Shown here one piece after another: positions 53,294-62,867 of a stretch of 64,000 bases of DNA. A program made the translations under genes and the position numbers. Position 1 is the first letter of the stretch. Every line of letters starts with the position of its first letter. The notes under the pieces were generated by a model. The model searched no databases. It was not told the origin of the DNA and saw only the letters and a program-made list of their open reading frames with translations. The DNA comes from Distichodus sexfasciatus (lineage: Eukaryota; Chordata; Actinopteri; Characiformes; Distichodontidae): the NCBI GenBank assembly GCA_032718565.1, contig JAVGVS010000158.1, positions 395,983 to 459,982 on the forward strand, in the 5' to 3' direction.

Positions 53294-55743
53294 GTTTGTG
53301 TGTGTGTGTGCTCTGCACTGGTGCCTACGCAGGGTTGGTCTCCGTAGTCGTGCCTGTGGTTATAGGCTCCTCCCCCGATCGCTGAACCGATTTATGGATG
53401 TGCATTGACGTATCATCTAGAGGTGCACCGATATTGGTTTTTCAGGGCTGATATTGATACAGATTATCGGTAGTTAACAGGGCCGATAATCGATATTTGG
53501 AACCGATATGCAACAAACAAAAAGAAAATCTGTCAAAATGTAGAATTTTCCAAACACCAGACTTCTCCTCTTCTCCTTCTCGGAGCTTCACGCTGCGCTC
53601 GTGTGTAAGTGTGGTGTGAGTGAGCATAATGATAATCGGTTCGGCCAATAATCAGACGACCCTCAGTATCGTCACATCCCTACTGGCTGTATATGGACAG
53701 TAGTTGAGGCAGTCGGTAGTTTAAAGGTTAGGGAGTTGGTCCTGTGATTAAAGGTCGCCGGTTCAAGTCCCGGACCGGTTAACTTACTGAGGTACTCATG
53801 AGCAAGGTACCATCCTCAATCGTCCTGCTCCCCGTCAGCTGCCCTCTGCTCCGTCACAGATGGACACCGATAATGACTTCTTCACCACAATAAATAATGA
53901 CTCAAATTAATGATACGGTTGTGACTGTGCAGACCCCCCCAGAGGCACCAGCGTTGCCGTGACGCCCCACCAGCACTCCAGGGAGGGGGAGAGCGTCAGC
54001 ATCTCCTGCAGGACGGACAGCGCTCCTCAGGGCCGGCTGGTGTTGAGCCGAGTGCTGGACGGCGAGGAGGTGGAGTTGGCGTCCGGTGAGACGAGTCTGA
54101 CCTCCTTCACCATCGCGTCTGCAGCGCTGTCGCACTCAGGCACCTACGTCTGCCGGGCTCAGAACCAGTACGGACAGCAGACAGCCAGCGCTCAGGTCAC
54201 TGTGCAGGGTGAGATTCTTTCTTGGTCTCATACATAGCTTTAGAAGTAAAACTTTACAGCTCTAGTCGTTCACCCCGTTAGTGACACGTCAAGGCTCTGG
54301 CTCGTCTAATTAACCACAATTTTAGACGGATGGCGTAGTCAGAGTGTGGATGAGGCGTTGATTTTGGCAGCAAGTTTAAACTTAGTCTTAGTCTTTAGAG
54401 GAAAATTAACGTTAGTTTAGTGACCTTCACCTTTCCTTCACCGTTCTATTCTTGGATGATGAAAAGTGATATTTTTGGACAACTTTAATTGCATTATTTA
54501 CAGCATAATTAAAACTGGAACTGCTAACAGTTGTCAACGGGGTCCAAGCACCGTCACGGACCGCCTCCAGGGTGCTGTCGTTCCATGTGGTTCCAGAGAT
54601 ATGAGCTAAAACGTAAATGAATGTATTGTAGCGTCCCCTCTCAGTGGACATGTGTCATTTTTGATGTGTGTGGTCAGAGGAACTTCCCACATCAGCAGAC
54701 CAAAGGGTTTCTACCAAACTTGTATAGTCCAGGCTGTACTACACGAAACTTATGGCGATGTATAGTCATTGCAAAAGGCCACGCCTCCTTACTGACCTCT
54801 CCCCACTTCATCCTTCCCCACAGCTCCTCCCAGGAACACTACGGTGACAATTCTGCCGTCTGCCCTGGTGCAGGAGGGTCAGAACGTCACCGTCTGCTGC
54901 CGCTCGGTCAGTTTCCCTCCACCCGCTGTCTATCTGAGGAAGCTGGACAACGGGAGCGAGATCTACTCTGCGGACGGCACCTTCCTGCTGCTCAACCTCA
55001 CCGCCGACGACTCCGGCCTCTACCAGGTCAACGTCACCAACGAGCTGGGACACGAGACCGAGGTCTTCACCATTTACGTCATGGGTAAGAGCAAGATTTT
55101 GGCACGATGAAGCAGTGTGTGAGAGTGAGAATGTGTTTGCAGCGCTGCACTAGTGACGAGGACTGGTTGTGGGTTTAAATCCAACACTACCAGGGTCCCC
55201 AGACAATACCCTCAACCGCAAGTTGCTCCAGGGAGATTGTCCCTGCAGTTAGATAATGGGAGTCACTCTGGGGAACACCATCTGCCAAAATCTGTAAATC
55301 TGGCAGCGCTGGAGGTGGAATAGAGACAAACTCCAACCCACAATCTCCTGCTCCAGAACCGAGTACCACACCAACAGAGCGGCTCCAACAGCTCGTTATT
55401 TATGCTGTTATTGAACTCACTAGAAAAAGTACCGTCCCCAAGCACTGCTGCCCAAAAGCTGCCCACAAATGCAGGGGTCACATTTTGTTGTAGTGCATAT
55501 TTTACTCACAATGACAAAATATTCGCCCACAAATCTGCTAAATGCTGGAAATATAAACATGCTTTCTCTGCCCTTTTTGCCGTAGAGAGACGCTTCAGTC
55601 CCCCGCCCAGCTATAACGAGGTCGTGACTTCAGCCCTCTGTGTCGGTTTCCTGGCCTCAGCGCTGGCCGTGCTGAAGATCCTGAGGAGAATGAAGAGGAG
55701 GGACGACTATGAGCTGACCAAGTGCAGATCGGGCACCGTGTAG
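48327..55743 (+). CDS. vcam1: VCAM1-type adhesion receptor, eight Ig domains, ten exons
   Basis: Joined exons give 2451 nt, 816 residues (human VCAM1 739, seven Ig domains). Exon 1 gives the signal peptide MLLITLLAVVPFA. One Ig domain per exon follows: D1 14-106, D2 107-208, D3 209-296, D4 297-389, D5 390-481, D6 482-585, D7 586-677, D8 678-764. A last exon carries a short membrane span (SALCVGFLASALAVLKIL) and a tail ending YELTKCRSGTV. Every intron is phase 1. D1 and D5 have the four-Cys pattern of VCAM/ICAM first domains, and YSFTKDPVI opens D2 as in human. D1 has LEDLP where human has the integrin-binding IDSPL. The product should be an endothelial surface ligand for alpha-4 integrins. 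No frame defects. Many introns carry SINE remnants. Confidence 0.93.
48898..49118. repeat. Compound TG/TA microsatellite abutting the vcam1 exon 2 acceptor
   Basis: About 220 bases of alternating TG and TA runs end in gtgtgtgtgagtag directly before exon 2. The usual pyrimidine tract is replaced by this purine-pyrimidine alternation. Confidence 0.9.
49121..49399 (+). CDS. vcam1: vcam1 exon 2: Ig domain 1, integrin-binding type
   Basis: Reads VEAVFRVEVSPRPVLLHVGS, CKVSDC, FSWTSLEDLPIYG, then VRCEVRCSNG. The two Cys pairs are the VCAM/ICAM D1 pattern. LEDLPIYG aligns with IDSPLNGK of human D1, with an acidic residue kept. Donor TACT/gtgagt. Confidence 0.92.
49485..49733. mobile_element. SINE fragments in vcam1 intron 2 (family C minus, then family A plus)
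   Basis: 49485-49600 has reverse family-C landmarks (ggttaagggtcttgatcagg, ggattcgaacccacgacc, cactagaccaccacc). 49644-49733 has family-A head and tail (gttagggagttgacccc, aggtcacaagttcaagtcc, ataatcactcac) with the middle deleted. Confidence 0.65.
49781..50086 (+). CDS. vcam1: vcam1 exon 3: Ig domain 2
   Basis: Opens SFTKDPVISGHDRLVQGEQ, then LTCEVSDVYPAEYMTLTWL and KQITCRASLGLEHLP. The DVYP motif after the first Cys is the VCAM1 D2/D5 hallmark. Acceptor accttttcag, donor TTTT/gtaagt. Confidence 0.92.
50358..50621 (+). CDS. vcam1: vcam1 exon 4: Ig domain 3
   Basis: Reads SAPQSVTVSGPRGAAMVGS, LSLTCETSGKPAPAFSW and SDAGLYRCEVSNALGNKSA. A standard I-set domain with both core Cys. Acceptor ttttgttcag, donor CACG/gtgagg. 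Confidence 0.92.
50660..50755 (+). mobile_element. SINE family A tail fragment in vcam1 intron 4
   Basis: Landmarks are ccactgctccttcacgag, gtcaaatgcagagccc and gttcaacaaataatcac. It fills about half of this 189-base intron. Confidence 0.6.
50811..51089 (+). CDS. vcam1: vcam1 exon 5: Ig domain 4, without one-to-one human counterpart by position
   Basis: Reads NTLKEGASVSVRCESDASVS, VRLLLTRESDGAETELQ and SDSGLYVCKAVNDYGSQRA. It resembles human D7 or D6 rather than human D4, so it looks like an added domain between the D3-like and second D1-like units. Both core Cys are present. Confidence 0.9.
51090..51744. other. vcam1 intron 5, AT-rich
   Basis: Mostly A/T-rich sequence with loosely repeated words (aaaatgtaaaaact, aaaatttaaaaacg). 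No element was recognised. The acceptor is cttgtctgtgcag. Confidence 0.5.
51745..52020 (+). CDS. vcam1: vcam1 exon 6: Ig domain 5, second D1-like domain
   Basis: Reads HPLEVSLRPGAAAVLQLGS, LSCEASGCPHPHFSWPHL and KNFTCVVRCGSVETSRQ. The four-Cys pattern matches D1, as human D4 does. The CD-loop segment is LDVQPD, so an acidic residue is present but the Pro-containing integrin motif is less like human. Confidence 0.9.
52021..52870. other. vcam1 intron 6
   Basis: Contains an ATT-rich patch near 52388-52450 and a tRNA-like SINE head near 52160-52215 (ggtggtctaggggttgtgat). No exon was seen; the 63-codon frame at 52660 has no Ig content. Confidence 0.5.
52871..53182 (+). CDS. vcam1: vcam1 exon 7: Ig domain 6, D2-like
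   Basis: Opens AFPSDPVIETSGPVLEGE, then LTCTVHQVFPAERFRVRWL and VTLTCSVSLDMEGVLAELA. The QVFP motif parallels DVYP of domain 2, so domains 5-6 repeat the 1-2 pair. Acceptor tgtttctcag, donor CACT/gtgagt. Confidence 0.92.
53418..53665. mobile_element. hAT-type MITE in vcam1 intron 7
   Basis: Starts TAGAGGTGCACCGATATTGG, right end inverted TGAGGGTCGTCTGATTATTGG-like (first 17 bases compared). The flanks gtatcatc and gtatcgtc agree at 7 of 8 places. Same family as 982-1145 with an inverted interior. Confidence 0.75.
53707..53915 (+). mobile_element. SINE family A in vcam1 intron 7
   Basis: Reads aggcagtcggtagtttaaag, ggtcgccggttcaagtcc (B-box), gaggtactcatgagcaagg and an eroded tail ending close to the exon 8 acceptor. 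Confidence 0.7.
53933..54208 (+). CDS. vcam1: vcam1 exon 8: Ig domain 7
   Basis: Reads PPRGTSVAVTPHQHSREGE, SISCRTDSAPQGRLVLSRV and SHSGTYVCRAQNQYGQQTA. Similar to human D7 in lacking the usual core Trp (LVLSRVL). Both Cys are present. Confidence 0.92.
54209..54823. other. vcam1 intron 8
   Basis: Unique AT-balanced sequence without a recognised element. Acceptor ccttccccacag. Confidence 0.5.
54824..55084 (+). CDS. vcam1: vcam1 exon 9: Ig domain 8 lacking its F-strand Cys
   Basis: Reads PPRNTTVTILPSALVQEGQ, VTVCCRSVSFPPPAVYLRK and ADDSGLYQVNVTNELGHET. The D-x-G-x-Y-x-C motif of Ig domains here ends in Val (GLYQV), so the core disulfide cannot form, and the B strand carries two adjacent Cys instead. 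Three or more N-glycosylation sequons are present. The exon is otherwise intact with good splice sites. Confidence 0.9.
55155..55525 (+). mobile_element. SINE fragments in vcam1 intron 9 (family C then A)
   Basis: 55155-55300 has ggttgtgggtttaaatcc, aacactaccagggtccc, caagttgctccagggag and a degraded tail. 55424-55525 has gtaccgtccccaagcactgc, gcaggggtcaca and cacaatgacaaaatattcg. Confidence 0.65.
55586..55743 (+). CDS. vcam1: vcam1 exon 10: transmembrane span and cytoplasmic tail
   Basis: Reads ERRFSPPPSYNEVVTSALC, then VGFLASALAVLKILRRMKR, then the tail DDYELTKCRSGTV and TAG. The hydrophobic run is only about 18-20 residues, followed by basic stop-transfer residues. Tail length is close to human VCAM1. 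Confidence 0.9.
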
Positions 55744-56598
55744 ACCGCACACTGGACGAGATGCTGGAGACTGAATTGGACTGAAGCAGACCCCTGAGCA
55801 CCGTCAGACTCCACTTTGTAGCAGGAGCAGGCTCCTAAACCACAACTCAGAATCACATGCTGCTGGTGCATTCTGAACGGTTACCTCACTGCCCCGAAGA
55901 CCGGCTACAGATGGGCCCTGATGAGTCCGGTGTGATGGACTTGGGATGGGAGAGAGAGCGCAATCACACCCCGATAGAGTGTCTCAGAGAGAGAGAGAGA
56001 GAGAGCACACAGAGCCAGAGATATAGGGCAGGGTGATATAACCTGAAATCAATATCACAGTTAAATTAATTGATTTATGTTGATTACGATTAATGAATAA
56101 TTATTGAGTTATTTTGTTGTTTACACACACTCGTATGATTTTAAGGGGACACACCATGAACACACACTGGGGAATGTATTTACAGAAGTATTTTACAGAA
56201 TTGTAAAAATAACAGACCAAGAATATGTCGATTAAATGTTCTAAATGTTGATTTTGATTAATGTACGATTAATTGCCAGCCCTATGGAGATTATTGTTAC
56301 ATATTATTTTATAAAGAATGTATTTTTTAGGTGGAACAGTTTCACAGAGTAAACGTGCTGCCAGCTTTATCTTCAATTCTGTTATCTCCAAATACCAATA
56401 CTGTCTGTTCTCGTTCTGTTCTTCATCACACTGCCACATCACTGCATTCTATCAGCTGAGGTGTAGCAACGCAAAGTCTTTATGACGTTTGGAGAAGTTT
56501 GTGTGTCTCTTCTGTATATTATCATGTATGCACTGTGTTTGTAAATGAATGTTCTGCCACAGTGAACGCGTTATATATGGAATTCTGTACAAAATAAA
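55744..56598 (+). other. vcam1: vcam1 3' UTR with poly(A) signal AATAAA at 56593-56598
   Basis: 855 bases from the stop codon. 56020-56290 looks like a small hAT-type MITE (agggcagggtgatataacct to attaattgccagcccta). AATAAA lies in acaaaataaagagtg and is followed by GT-rich sequence. Confidence 0.65.
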
Positions 56599-56612
56599 GA
56601 GTGTGTAAATAT

Positions 56613-57230
56613 TCAATTCAATTCAAATTTATTTATATAGCGCTCTTAACAACAGTCATTGTCACAAAGCACTTTACATATAACCGGCCTAAACCCCCCA
56701 ACAAGCAAGACTGAGGCGACAGTGGCAAGAAACACTCCCTCTAGTAGGAAGAAACCTTGAGAGGAACCAAGACTCGGAGGGGGACCCCATCCTCCTCTGG
56801 GCGACCGGGTGCACGAACATTAATGTACAACAAGCAATAGTTCAAGATGAGTTGTTAGTTATTTAAAGAAGCAAAGATACAAAAATAGTCCAAGGGATAT
56901 TTCGAATCCCGGGTTGTTGATGGGCCACTTGCAGGACCCTCTCAGCAACATTAAGCTGAAATTAGTTCAGTATTGTGCTGCTAAGTCAGTAGACGTCCAT
57001 AGGGTCCAATCCCAGTTGGTTTCATGATGATGTCCCCATGGAGTCCTGGTGCGGGTTCAGTGGGTCAGGATCAGCTCGGGAGGGTTGACAAGGTCAAGCG
57101 TCAGCTCAGGACGTCTCCGGGACTCATGGTGAGTTCAGTTGATCAGCGTCAGCTTGGTAGGGTCGAGATGGTCAGTGTCAGCTCGGGGCATCTCCAAAGA
57201 GTCCCGGTGAGGGTTCGGTCAGCCCTCACC
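56613..57230 (-). mobile_element. L2-type LINE 3' end, same family as 21010-22640
   Basis: Shares attcaattcaaatttattt, cgctcttaacaacagtcatt, ggaccccatcctcctctggg and catgatgatgtcccc-type landmarks with the 3' UTR of the 21010-22640 copy. It is truncated before any coding sequence. It begins immediately after the vcam1 poly(A) signal. Confidence 0.75.
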
Positions 57231-57427
57231 ATTTACATTCACATAAATATTGCTTGTATAACCTATGTGCGTGTGATATGAAGTGTGGAGGAGGTGTGGG
57301 TAGACGCAGTGGAATTTCTCATCGTGATGCGTCACCGTGACTTTCGCTTTGACATGGTGTTCCGGGTAATCAGCTCGCTGAAATTCGGGAGTTTGGGAAA
57401 ATCACGAGGGATGCGGTTTGAGTCAAC

Positions 57428-58228
57428 ATCTGCCCACTGCTCCTTCATGGATGGGTCAACTGCAGAACTCACATGGGGTTGTGGTGCTGTGTGTGCTGTG
57501 CTGTGGTGTGTTCACCATGACATGTAATCACTCACTTTCCAAACTTCAACTCTTCATATTTTGATTCTGAAGAGCCCGTTAGATTTATACAAACTCTCTT
57601 TGTGTTATATACTGTATTTCATGTATTTCAATTTAAGTCATTGTGAACACACCACAGCACAGCACACACTGCACCACAACCACCCTCAGCGTTTGACCCA
57701 TCCCTGAAGGAGCAGTGACCAGCTGATGTGCTGCACCCTCGGAACAGTCCTTGTGGACCTCAGTGGTACCATTACCAACCTGGGAATTCGAACTAGCAAC
57801 CCCCCAATGGGTTTAACAATCAACAAGCCCATAACATGGATCCAACAAGAACGCCACTGTTGTGAAGAAGGTTTGACCTCGATCATCCTCTTATCTTTGT
57901 GTTCCAGTTTGTTTGTAAGAAGGTTCTTCAGGAAGTGAGTGATTATCTGTCATTGTGAACACACCACAGCACAGCACACACTGCACCACAACCCCACATC
58001 ACCTCTGCATTTGACCCATCCCTGAAGGAGCAGTGGGCAGCTGACATGGGCAGCACCCGGGGAACAGTGCTTGAGGATGGTACTGTGCTCATGAGTACCT
58101 CAGTGGTACCTTTACCGGTCTGGGATTCGAACCAGGGAATGAGGGAGTTGGCCCCATGATGGGAAGGTCACAGGTTCAAATCCAGGATTTATAAAGGTAC
58201 CGCTGAGGTACTCGTGAGCGAGGTACCT
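57428..58228. mobile_element. Cluster of four SINE family A copies
   Basis: 57428-57538 is a + strand 3' half. 57638-57795 and 57933-58137 are minus-strand copies (gtcattgtgaacacaccaca, gtttgacccatccctgaagg, gtacctcagtggtacc). 58143-58228 is a + strand 5' half (gagttggccccatgatggg). The dense clustering suggests insertion into older copies. Confidence 0.7.
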
Positions 58229-58588
58229 TCATGGATGTGAGGCTGTAGTGTGAATGATCTCCTGACTCTGTGTGTGTACAGGGTTGGTGCTGAGAGGGAG
58301 TGTGTAGGTAAAGTTGTGGACTCCACTCGTCCTCCATCCTCACTCCCAGCTCCGCTCATCTCTCTCCCTGTTCTTTCCCACTGGGGAGAGAGAGAGGCGT
58401 AACGAGCCTGAACCCAGTCCCTCTGCTTTTTTTAGTGTGTATTGATTGTGGCGGCGGCGCTGTAACGGGCCGTCGCCATGGAGACGGTGGGGTTTTACAC
58501 ACCTCCAGGGAGGAAGTGAGAGAGAGAGGAGTGGAGCCGCAGGTAATGATGTAGACACAATGTTCAACCTGACACTCACTCACACACA

Positions 58589-59227
58589 CCTTCCTCTCTC
58601 TGATCTTCTCTCTCTCTCTCTCTCTCTCATTCTTCTTCTATTTGTTCTTCTCTCTCCCTCTCTCTCACCTCTTTCCTTCTCTTTCTTTCTCCCACTCTCA
58701 CGCCTCCTCCATCTCTCTATCCCTCCCTCTCCTTTTACCTCCCTCTGTCTCTCATCTTACCCTTTCTTCACCCCTCTCTCTCTGTCTCTCCTTCCCTCTC
58801 TTTCTTTCTTCATCTCTCTCTCCCTCTTTCTCTTTCCCTCTCTCTGGCCCACACCAAATCTTTCTCTCCTCTTTCCTTCTCTCTTTCTCCTTCTCTTTTC
58901 ACCTCTCACTCCCACTTTCTCTCTTACCGTCTCTCCTTCCTTTCTTTCACTCTGTCACCCCTTTCCATCTCTTTCCTCCTCCGACTCTCACTCCTCCCTC
59001 CCTTCTCTCTCTCTTCATCTCTCTTTCCTTGTCTTTCTTTCTCCATGTCTCTCTCTGTTCTTCTTTCTCCTGCTCTTTCTTTCATTCTCTCTCTCACTCG
59101 TCTTCTTTCCTTGACCCTCTCCCCCCCTCTCCCTTCCTCTCTTTTTTCCTCATCTCTCTCTTCTTCCTCCTTTTCTCTACCTCCTCTCTCTCTCTCTCTC
59201 TCTCTCTTTACCGTCCCTCTCTGTTTG
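58589..59227. repeat. 640-bp polypyrimidine (CT-rich) tract
   Basis: Almost all C and T on the + strand, mostly CTCT and CTTT words with scattered A and G. The long Leu/Ser-rich and Arg/Glu-rich open frames across it are artefacts of composition. Such tracts can form triplex DNA. Confidence 0.95.
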
Positions 59228-59449
59228 AGCACATTAGATCAGGTACTCTGTCATTTGTCATTTTTCATGTGAGAGTAATGAGAAGTTTCTGTGAGTGTCG
59301 AGGAGTAAAGAGAAACCTCACGCCGGGGGACGTCCATGTGTTACATCTCACATTAACCACATTTCTGTCAGGAGTATTGTTCCGTGCTGGACCGTGAGGA
59401 TCCTCCTGACCCCTCTGACCCCTGTTCCATCCTCCTTTATGTAAGAAGT

Positions 59450-59700
59450 GGCCTGGAGAACATTCAGCAGAAAAACAACATCTTCTGCTCAGCGCTGTGA
59501 TTTGTGCCTGCTCCCGTCACCTTTGCTCCTTCTCTTGTCTCTGTTGTTTCCTGGTCCCCGTCGCCGCAGCGACATTGTCTCGGGCCGAGGCGAGATGGGG
59601 CGCCGATCTCCTCCTCCTCTGAGCCGCTAATCTTCGTTGTGACCGAACAATAAGAGCAGGAGGAGGAAGAGGAGGCTCGCAGCACAGGTTGAGCAGATGG
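59450..59700. promoter_or_regulatory. Candidate conserved noncoding element or unknown exon
   Basis: A GC-balanced, repeat-free block, with ctgctcagcgctgtgatttg, gtctcgggccgaggcgagat and gtgaccgaacaataagagc (AACAAT is a SOX-like core). An open frame continues at 59700 (MEFDPGAVATQRSISSF) but no donor site supports an exon. It stands out against the repeats around it. Confidence 0.25.
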
Positions 59701-59914
59701 AGTTTGACCCCGGGGCTGTGGCGACTCAGCGCTCCATCAGCAGCTTTTTGGGGTTCTGCAGCCTGCTCACCGCTGTCTTCATGACACCATGTTTACTGCC
59801 TGCCTGCATGCATGTGTGTGTGTGTGTGTGTAAAATTCCCATGACATCTTGGTTCAGATGTGAGCATCCTAACCACTGCTGTGTCTACCGTACTCTGCAT
59901 TTGAGTCCAGAGGG

Positions 59915-60080
59915 GAATTGTTCCAAGAGGTAGGATGCTTGCCTCTGGACCAAGAGGTTGTGGGCTCAAATCCTGCCTCCAGCACTTCCACCACACGGTC
60001 TGTGAGCAAGACTCTTAACCCCAAGTTCCTGCAGGGAGACTAACCCTGTGATTAGCAGAAGGAATCTAAATCCTGTACAC
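59915..60080 (+). mobile_element. SINE family C copy
   Basis: Reads ggtaggatgcttgcctctgg, gaggttgtgggctcaaatcc (B-box), cagcacttccaccac and cttaaccccaagttcctgc. The tail is diverged. Confidence 0.65.
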
Positions 60081-60639
60081 GTAAGAGTCCAGTGCTGCCA
60101 TCGTTGTCATTGTGTGAGTGCTAGCGTCCTCCCTGAGTCGGCTGTTTTTCCCTCCTGCGGTCTGAAACACGATCGTCTGGTTTGTCTCCTGGACAGCGGG
60201 GCACATATTCTGGTCCTGCAGCTTTGCTTGGCTCAGTGACTCTCTCTCTCCGTGTGGGTTTGGCAAATAAACCTCGCTCCTCTGTAGAGCTGAAATCCCA
60301 GGTGCTCTGATGAACTGCACTTTGCGCTTTCTTTTTGAAGATAATCATGTCAAGCGTTCCCGTGTGACATTTCCCAACGTGGAATTTTGGCTCACTGCTT
60401 GATTGAACATCGCAAGCCAAATTTTGGGAGCTTTGTGTTGAACTTTAGATGCTCTGACTAACGCTGGCCCTGAGCTCATCTTTTTTAGCCGGATATCAAG
60501 AGCAAAAGCTGATTTTCTACTATTAGTTCCAGTTCAGGAGTTTGTTTTGGAGAGAGCTCCTGTTGTAGCTGGAGTCTGTTCCATTTTACGCTGATGAACA
60601 ACAACAACAGGCCAAAACTTGAATATAGATGAAAACACA
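60081..60639. other. Intergenic sequence, nothing recognised
   Basis: Unique-looking sequence with no repeat family, no splice-flanked exon and no RNA gene that I can recognise. Confidence 0.4.
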
Positions 60640-61110
60640 ACCATAACCACTTTTGAGCTCTGCATTCGCCCCATCCCTGAAGGAGCAGTGGGCAGCTGAA
60701 ATGTGCAGCACCCGGGGAGCAGTGCTTGGGGACTGTACCTTGCTTATGAGTACCTCAGTGGTACCTTGACTGGTCCAGAACTGGAAACCTTCCGATCATG
60801 GGGCGAACTCTCTAAACGTCACACCACCAACTGCCCCTTTTTAAGGAGCTCATTTAAAATAATCATTAGAGATGACCAGTTTACAAGTTCATCGTAGTTT
60901 GATTAAAAGTTAGTGTCCATTGGTAATGGTTAGGAAGATGGCTCCATAACCAGAGGGTTGTTGTTTCAAGTCCCAGACCAGTAGAGATACCACTAAGGAA
61001 CTCATAAACAAGGTACCGTCCCCAGGTGCTGCACATGTCAGCTGCCCGCTGCTCCTTTACGGATGGATCAAATGCCGAGTTGACCTGTGGTTGTGGTGTT
61101 CACGATGAGA
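60640..61110. mobile_element. Two SINE family A copies in opposite orientation
   Basis: 60640-60835 is reversed (gaaggagcagtgggcagctg, gtacctcagtggtacc, ggaaaccttccgatcatgg). 60921-61110 is forward (ggtaatggttaggaag, ggttgttgtttcaagtcc, gatggatcaaatgccgag). They are separated by 85 bases and could pair in RNA. Confidence 0.65.
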
Positions 61111-61795
61111 CAATCATTTCCATGATGTTAGGAAGTGAGACGTTCTCTATGTTCTTCATTAACCACGTGAAGAGTGCAATAGAGCTACAGTTATATAGTG
61201 TGCCAAGTGGGGATTGTGGAAGATGTTCTGCAGACATGTAGTGAGTTGGACGTGTTAGAACTGGACGTAAAGGCCACAGCGTGGGCGAGAGAGGGGTCAG
61301 CTCACACTGCGGGAGGAACAAATTCCTTTGGCTTCAGTTTAAGTGTCGCTGGGGTCTTGTGAGTGCTTTCTGCTGCAGTTAAAAGACAGGATTTAATAAA
61401 GCTGTACAGGAAGAGTGAGGTCGTGTTGGCACAATCACCAGGTTCAGCGTTGAGGCTGACTCGTCATATCAGCACAGAGCCCGGCTCGTCGTTAAAAAGA
61501 AGCAGCAGTTACGAAATGCTCGACTCATCACTTTAACCTTTACACAGTTCCAGACTGTACACGCTGTCCTCTTACTGCACACTTCTTACTCTCAATGTGT
61601 TGACGTCTATGATTTACACTACATTAAATCAGGAGCGAGCGATCGATATGAGACAATATCATATACTGATTTAACACCATCACTTCCTTTCATATCACAT
61701 CACAAAAAACTACTCAAATATTATTCCACATTTTTATCCTGAGTTCCACCAGACAATCTAACTGAAGAACAATCTTCTAATTTAATAAAAATACA
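61111..61795. other. Intergenic sequence, nothing recognised
   Basis: Mostly unique sequence. 61620-61780 is AT-rich and MITE-like (gagcgagcgatcgatatgag). No gene was seen. Confidence 0.4.
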
Positions 61796-62122
61796 TTCAT
61801 TCATTCATTCATTCAACCGTTTAATCCCTATCGGGGTCGCGGGAGGACCGGAGCCTATCCCGGGAACTACAGGCACAAGGCAGGGACCAACCCTGGGCAG
61901 GCGCCAACACACCGCAGGGCACACACTCACATAATCACACTCACACCAATATAGAGTCTCCAACTAACCTACAGTGCATGCTTTTGGACTGTGGGAGGAA
62001 ACCGGATTAACACGGGGAGCGCGTGTACACTCCACACAGAAAGGCCCTACAGTCGACTCGGGGACCGAACCCAGGACTTTCTCACTGTGAGGCAGCAGCA
62101 CTAACCACTGAGCAACCAAATA
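61796..62122 (-). mobile_element. V-SINE/DeuSINE-like tRNA SINE with central domain
   Basis: The minus strand reads ggttgctcagtggttagtgc (A-box), gtcctgggttcggtcccc (B-box), ctgtgtggagtgtacacgc and tttcctcccacagtccaaaa (conserved central domain). It ends in a gaatgaatgaatg tail repeated several times. It is a third, distinct SINE family in the window and well preserved. Confidence 0.85.
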
Positions 62123-62362
62123 AGAATACACCTCCTGGTCAATATGACATTACAATATGTATGATGTTTGATCAGTGTTTTTATTTTGAATCATTGCTGT
62201 GGACTCGATGATCATGGAAGCAATGTATCAGTGTAGATCAATATATCGTTACACCCCTACTTAAAGCACATGTGGAACATCTGCACGCATGTATTTCTAA
62301 ATGCACTAAACTTCACACACCAGCAGATACACACATATATTTACCCTTTTTACACACTTTTA

Positions 62363-62867
62363 TACAGTACTGTGCAAACAAAGAATGCTTTCAGAAATAT
62401 AAATAATGATTGTTTATTTTTATCAATTTACAAAATGCAAAGTGAGCGAACAAAAGAAAAATCAAAATCAAATCAATATTTGGTGTTACTCCCTTTTGCC
62501 TTCAAACCAGCATCAATTCTTATAGGTTCACTTGCACAAAGTCAGGGGTTTTGTAGGATTATAGTCATTATATTATTTTGTAGGATTATAGGATTATAGA
62601 TCTGTGGTTAGTTCTCCAAGATGTTTGGAACAATCTACCAGCCGAGTTCCTTCAGAAACTGTGTGCAAGTGTACCTAGAAGAATTGACGCTGTTTTGAAA
62701 GCAAAGGGTGGTCACAGCAAATATTGATTTGATTTAGATTTCTCTTTTCTTCATTCACTGCATTTTGTTGATTGATGAAAATAAATGATTAACACTTCCA
62801 TTTTTGAAAGCATTCTTTGTTGACAGCATTTTTTCACACCTGCCTAAAACTTTTGCACAGTACTGTA
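62363..62867 (+). mobile_element. Tc1-like transposon deletion derivative, second copy
   Basis: Very similar to 31577-32053. The right end aacttttgcacagtactgta is complete. The left end jumps from tacagtactgtgcaaa directly to caaagaatgctttc, losing roughly 35 bases present in the other copy. The interior again encodes LWLVLQDVWNNLPAEFLQKL and VPRRIDAVLKAKGGH. Confidence 0.82.

Noticed and set aside
58446..59397. Long Leu/Ser/Phe-rich frames of 222 and 251 codons
   Set aside because: They are the translation of a CT-rich tract; several frames are open at once because stop codons need A or G.
59697..59933. Frame MEFDPGAVATQRSISSF as a new gene start
   Set aside because: No splice donor, runs into a TG microsatellite and a SINE; not supported.
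61800..61830. CRISPR-like short repeats (cattcattcattcattc)
   Set aside because: Tetranucleotide tail of a SINE in vertebrate DNA; no spacer-repeat structure.
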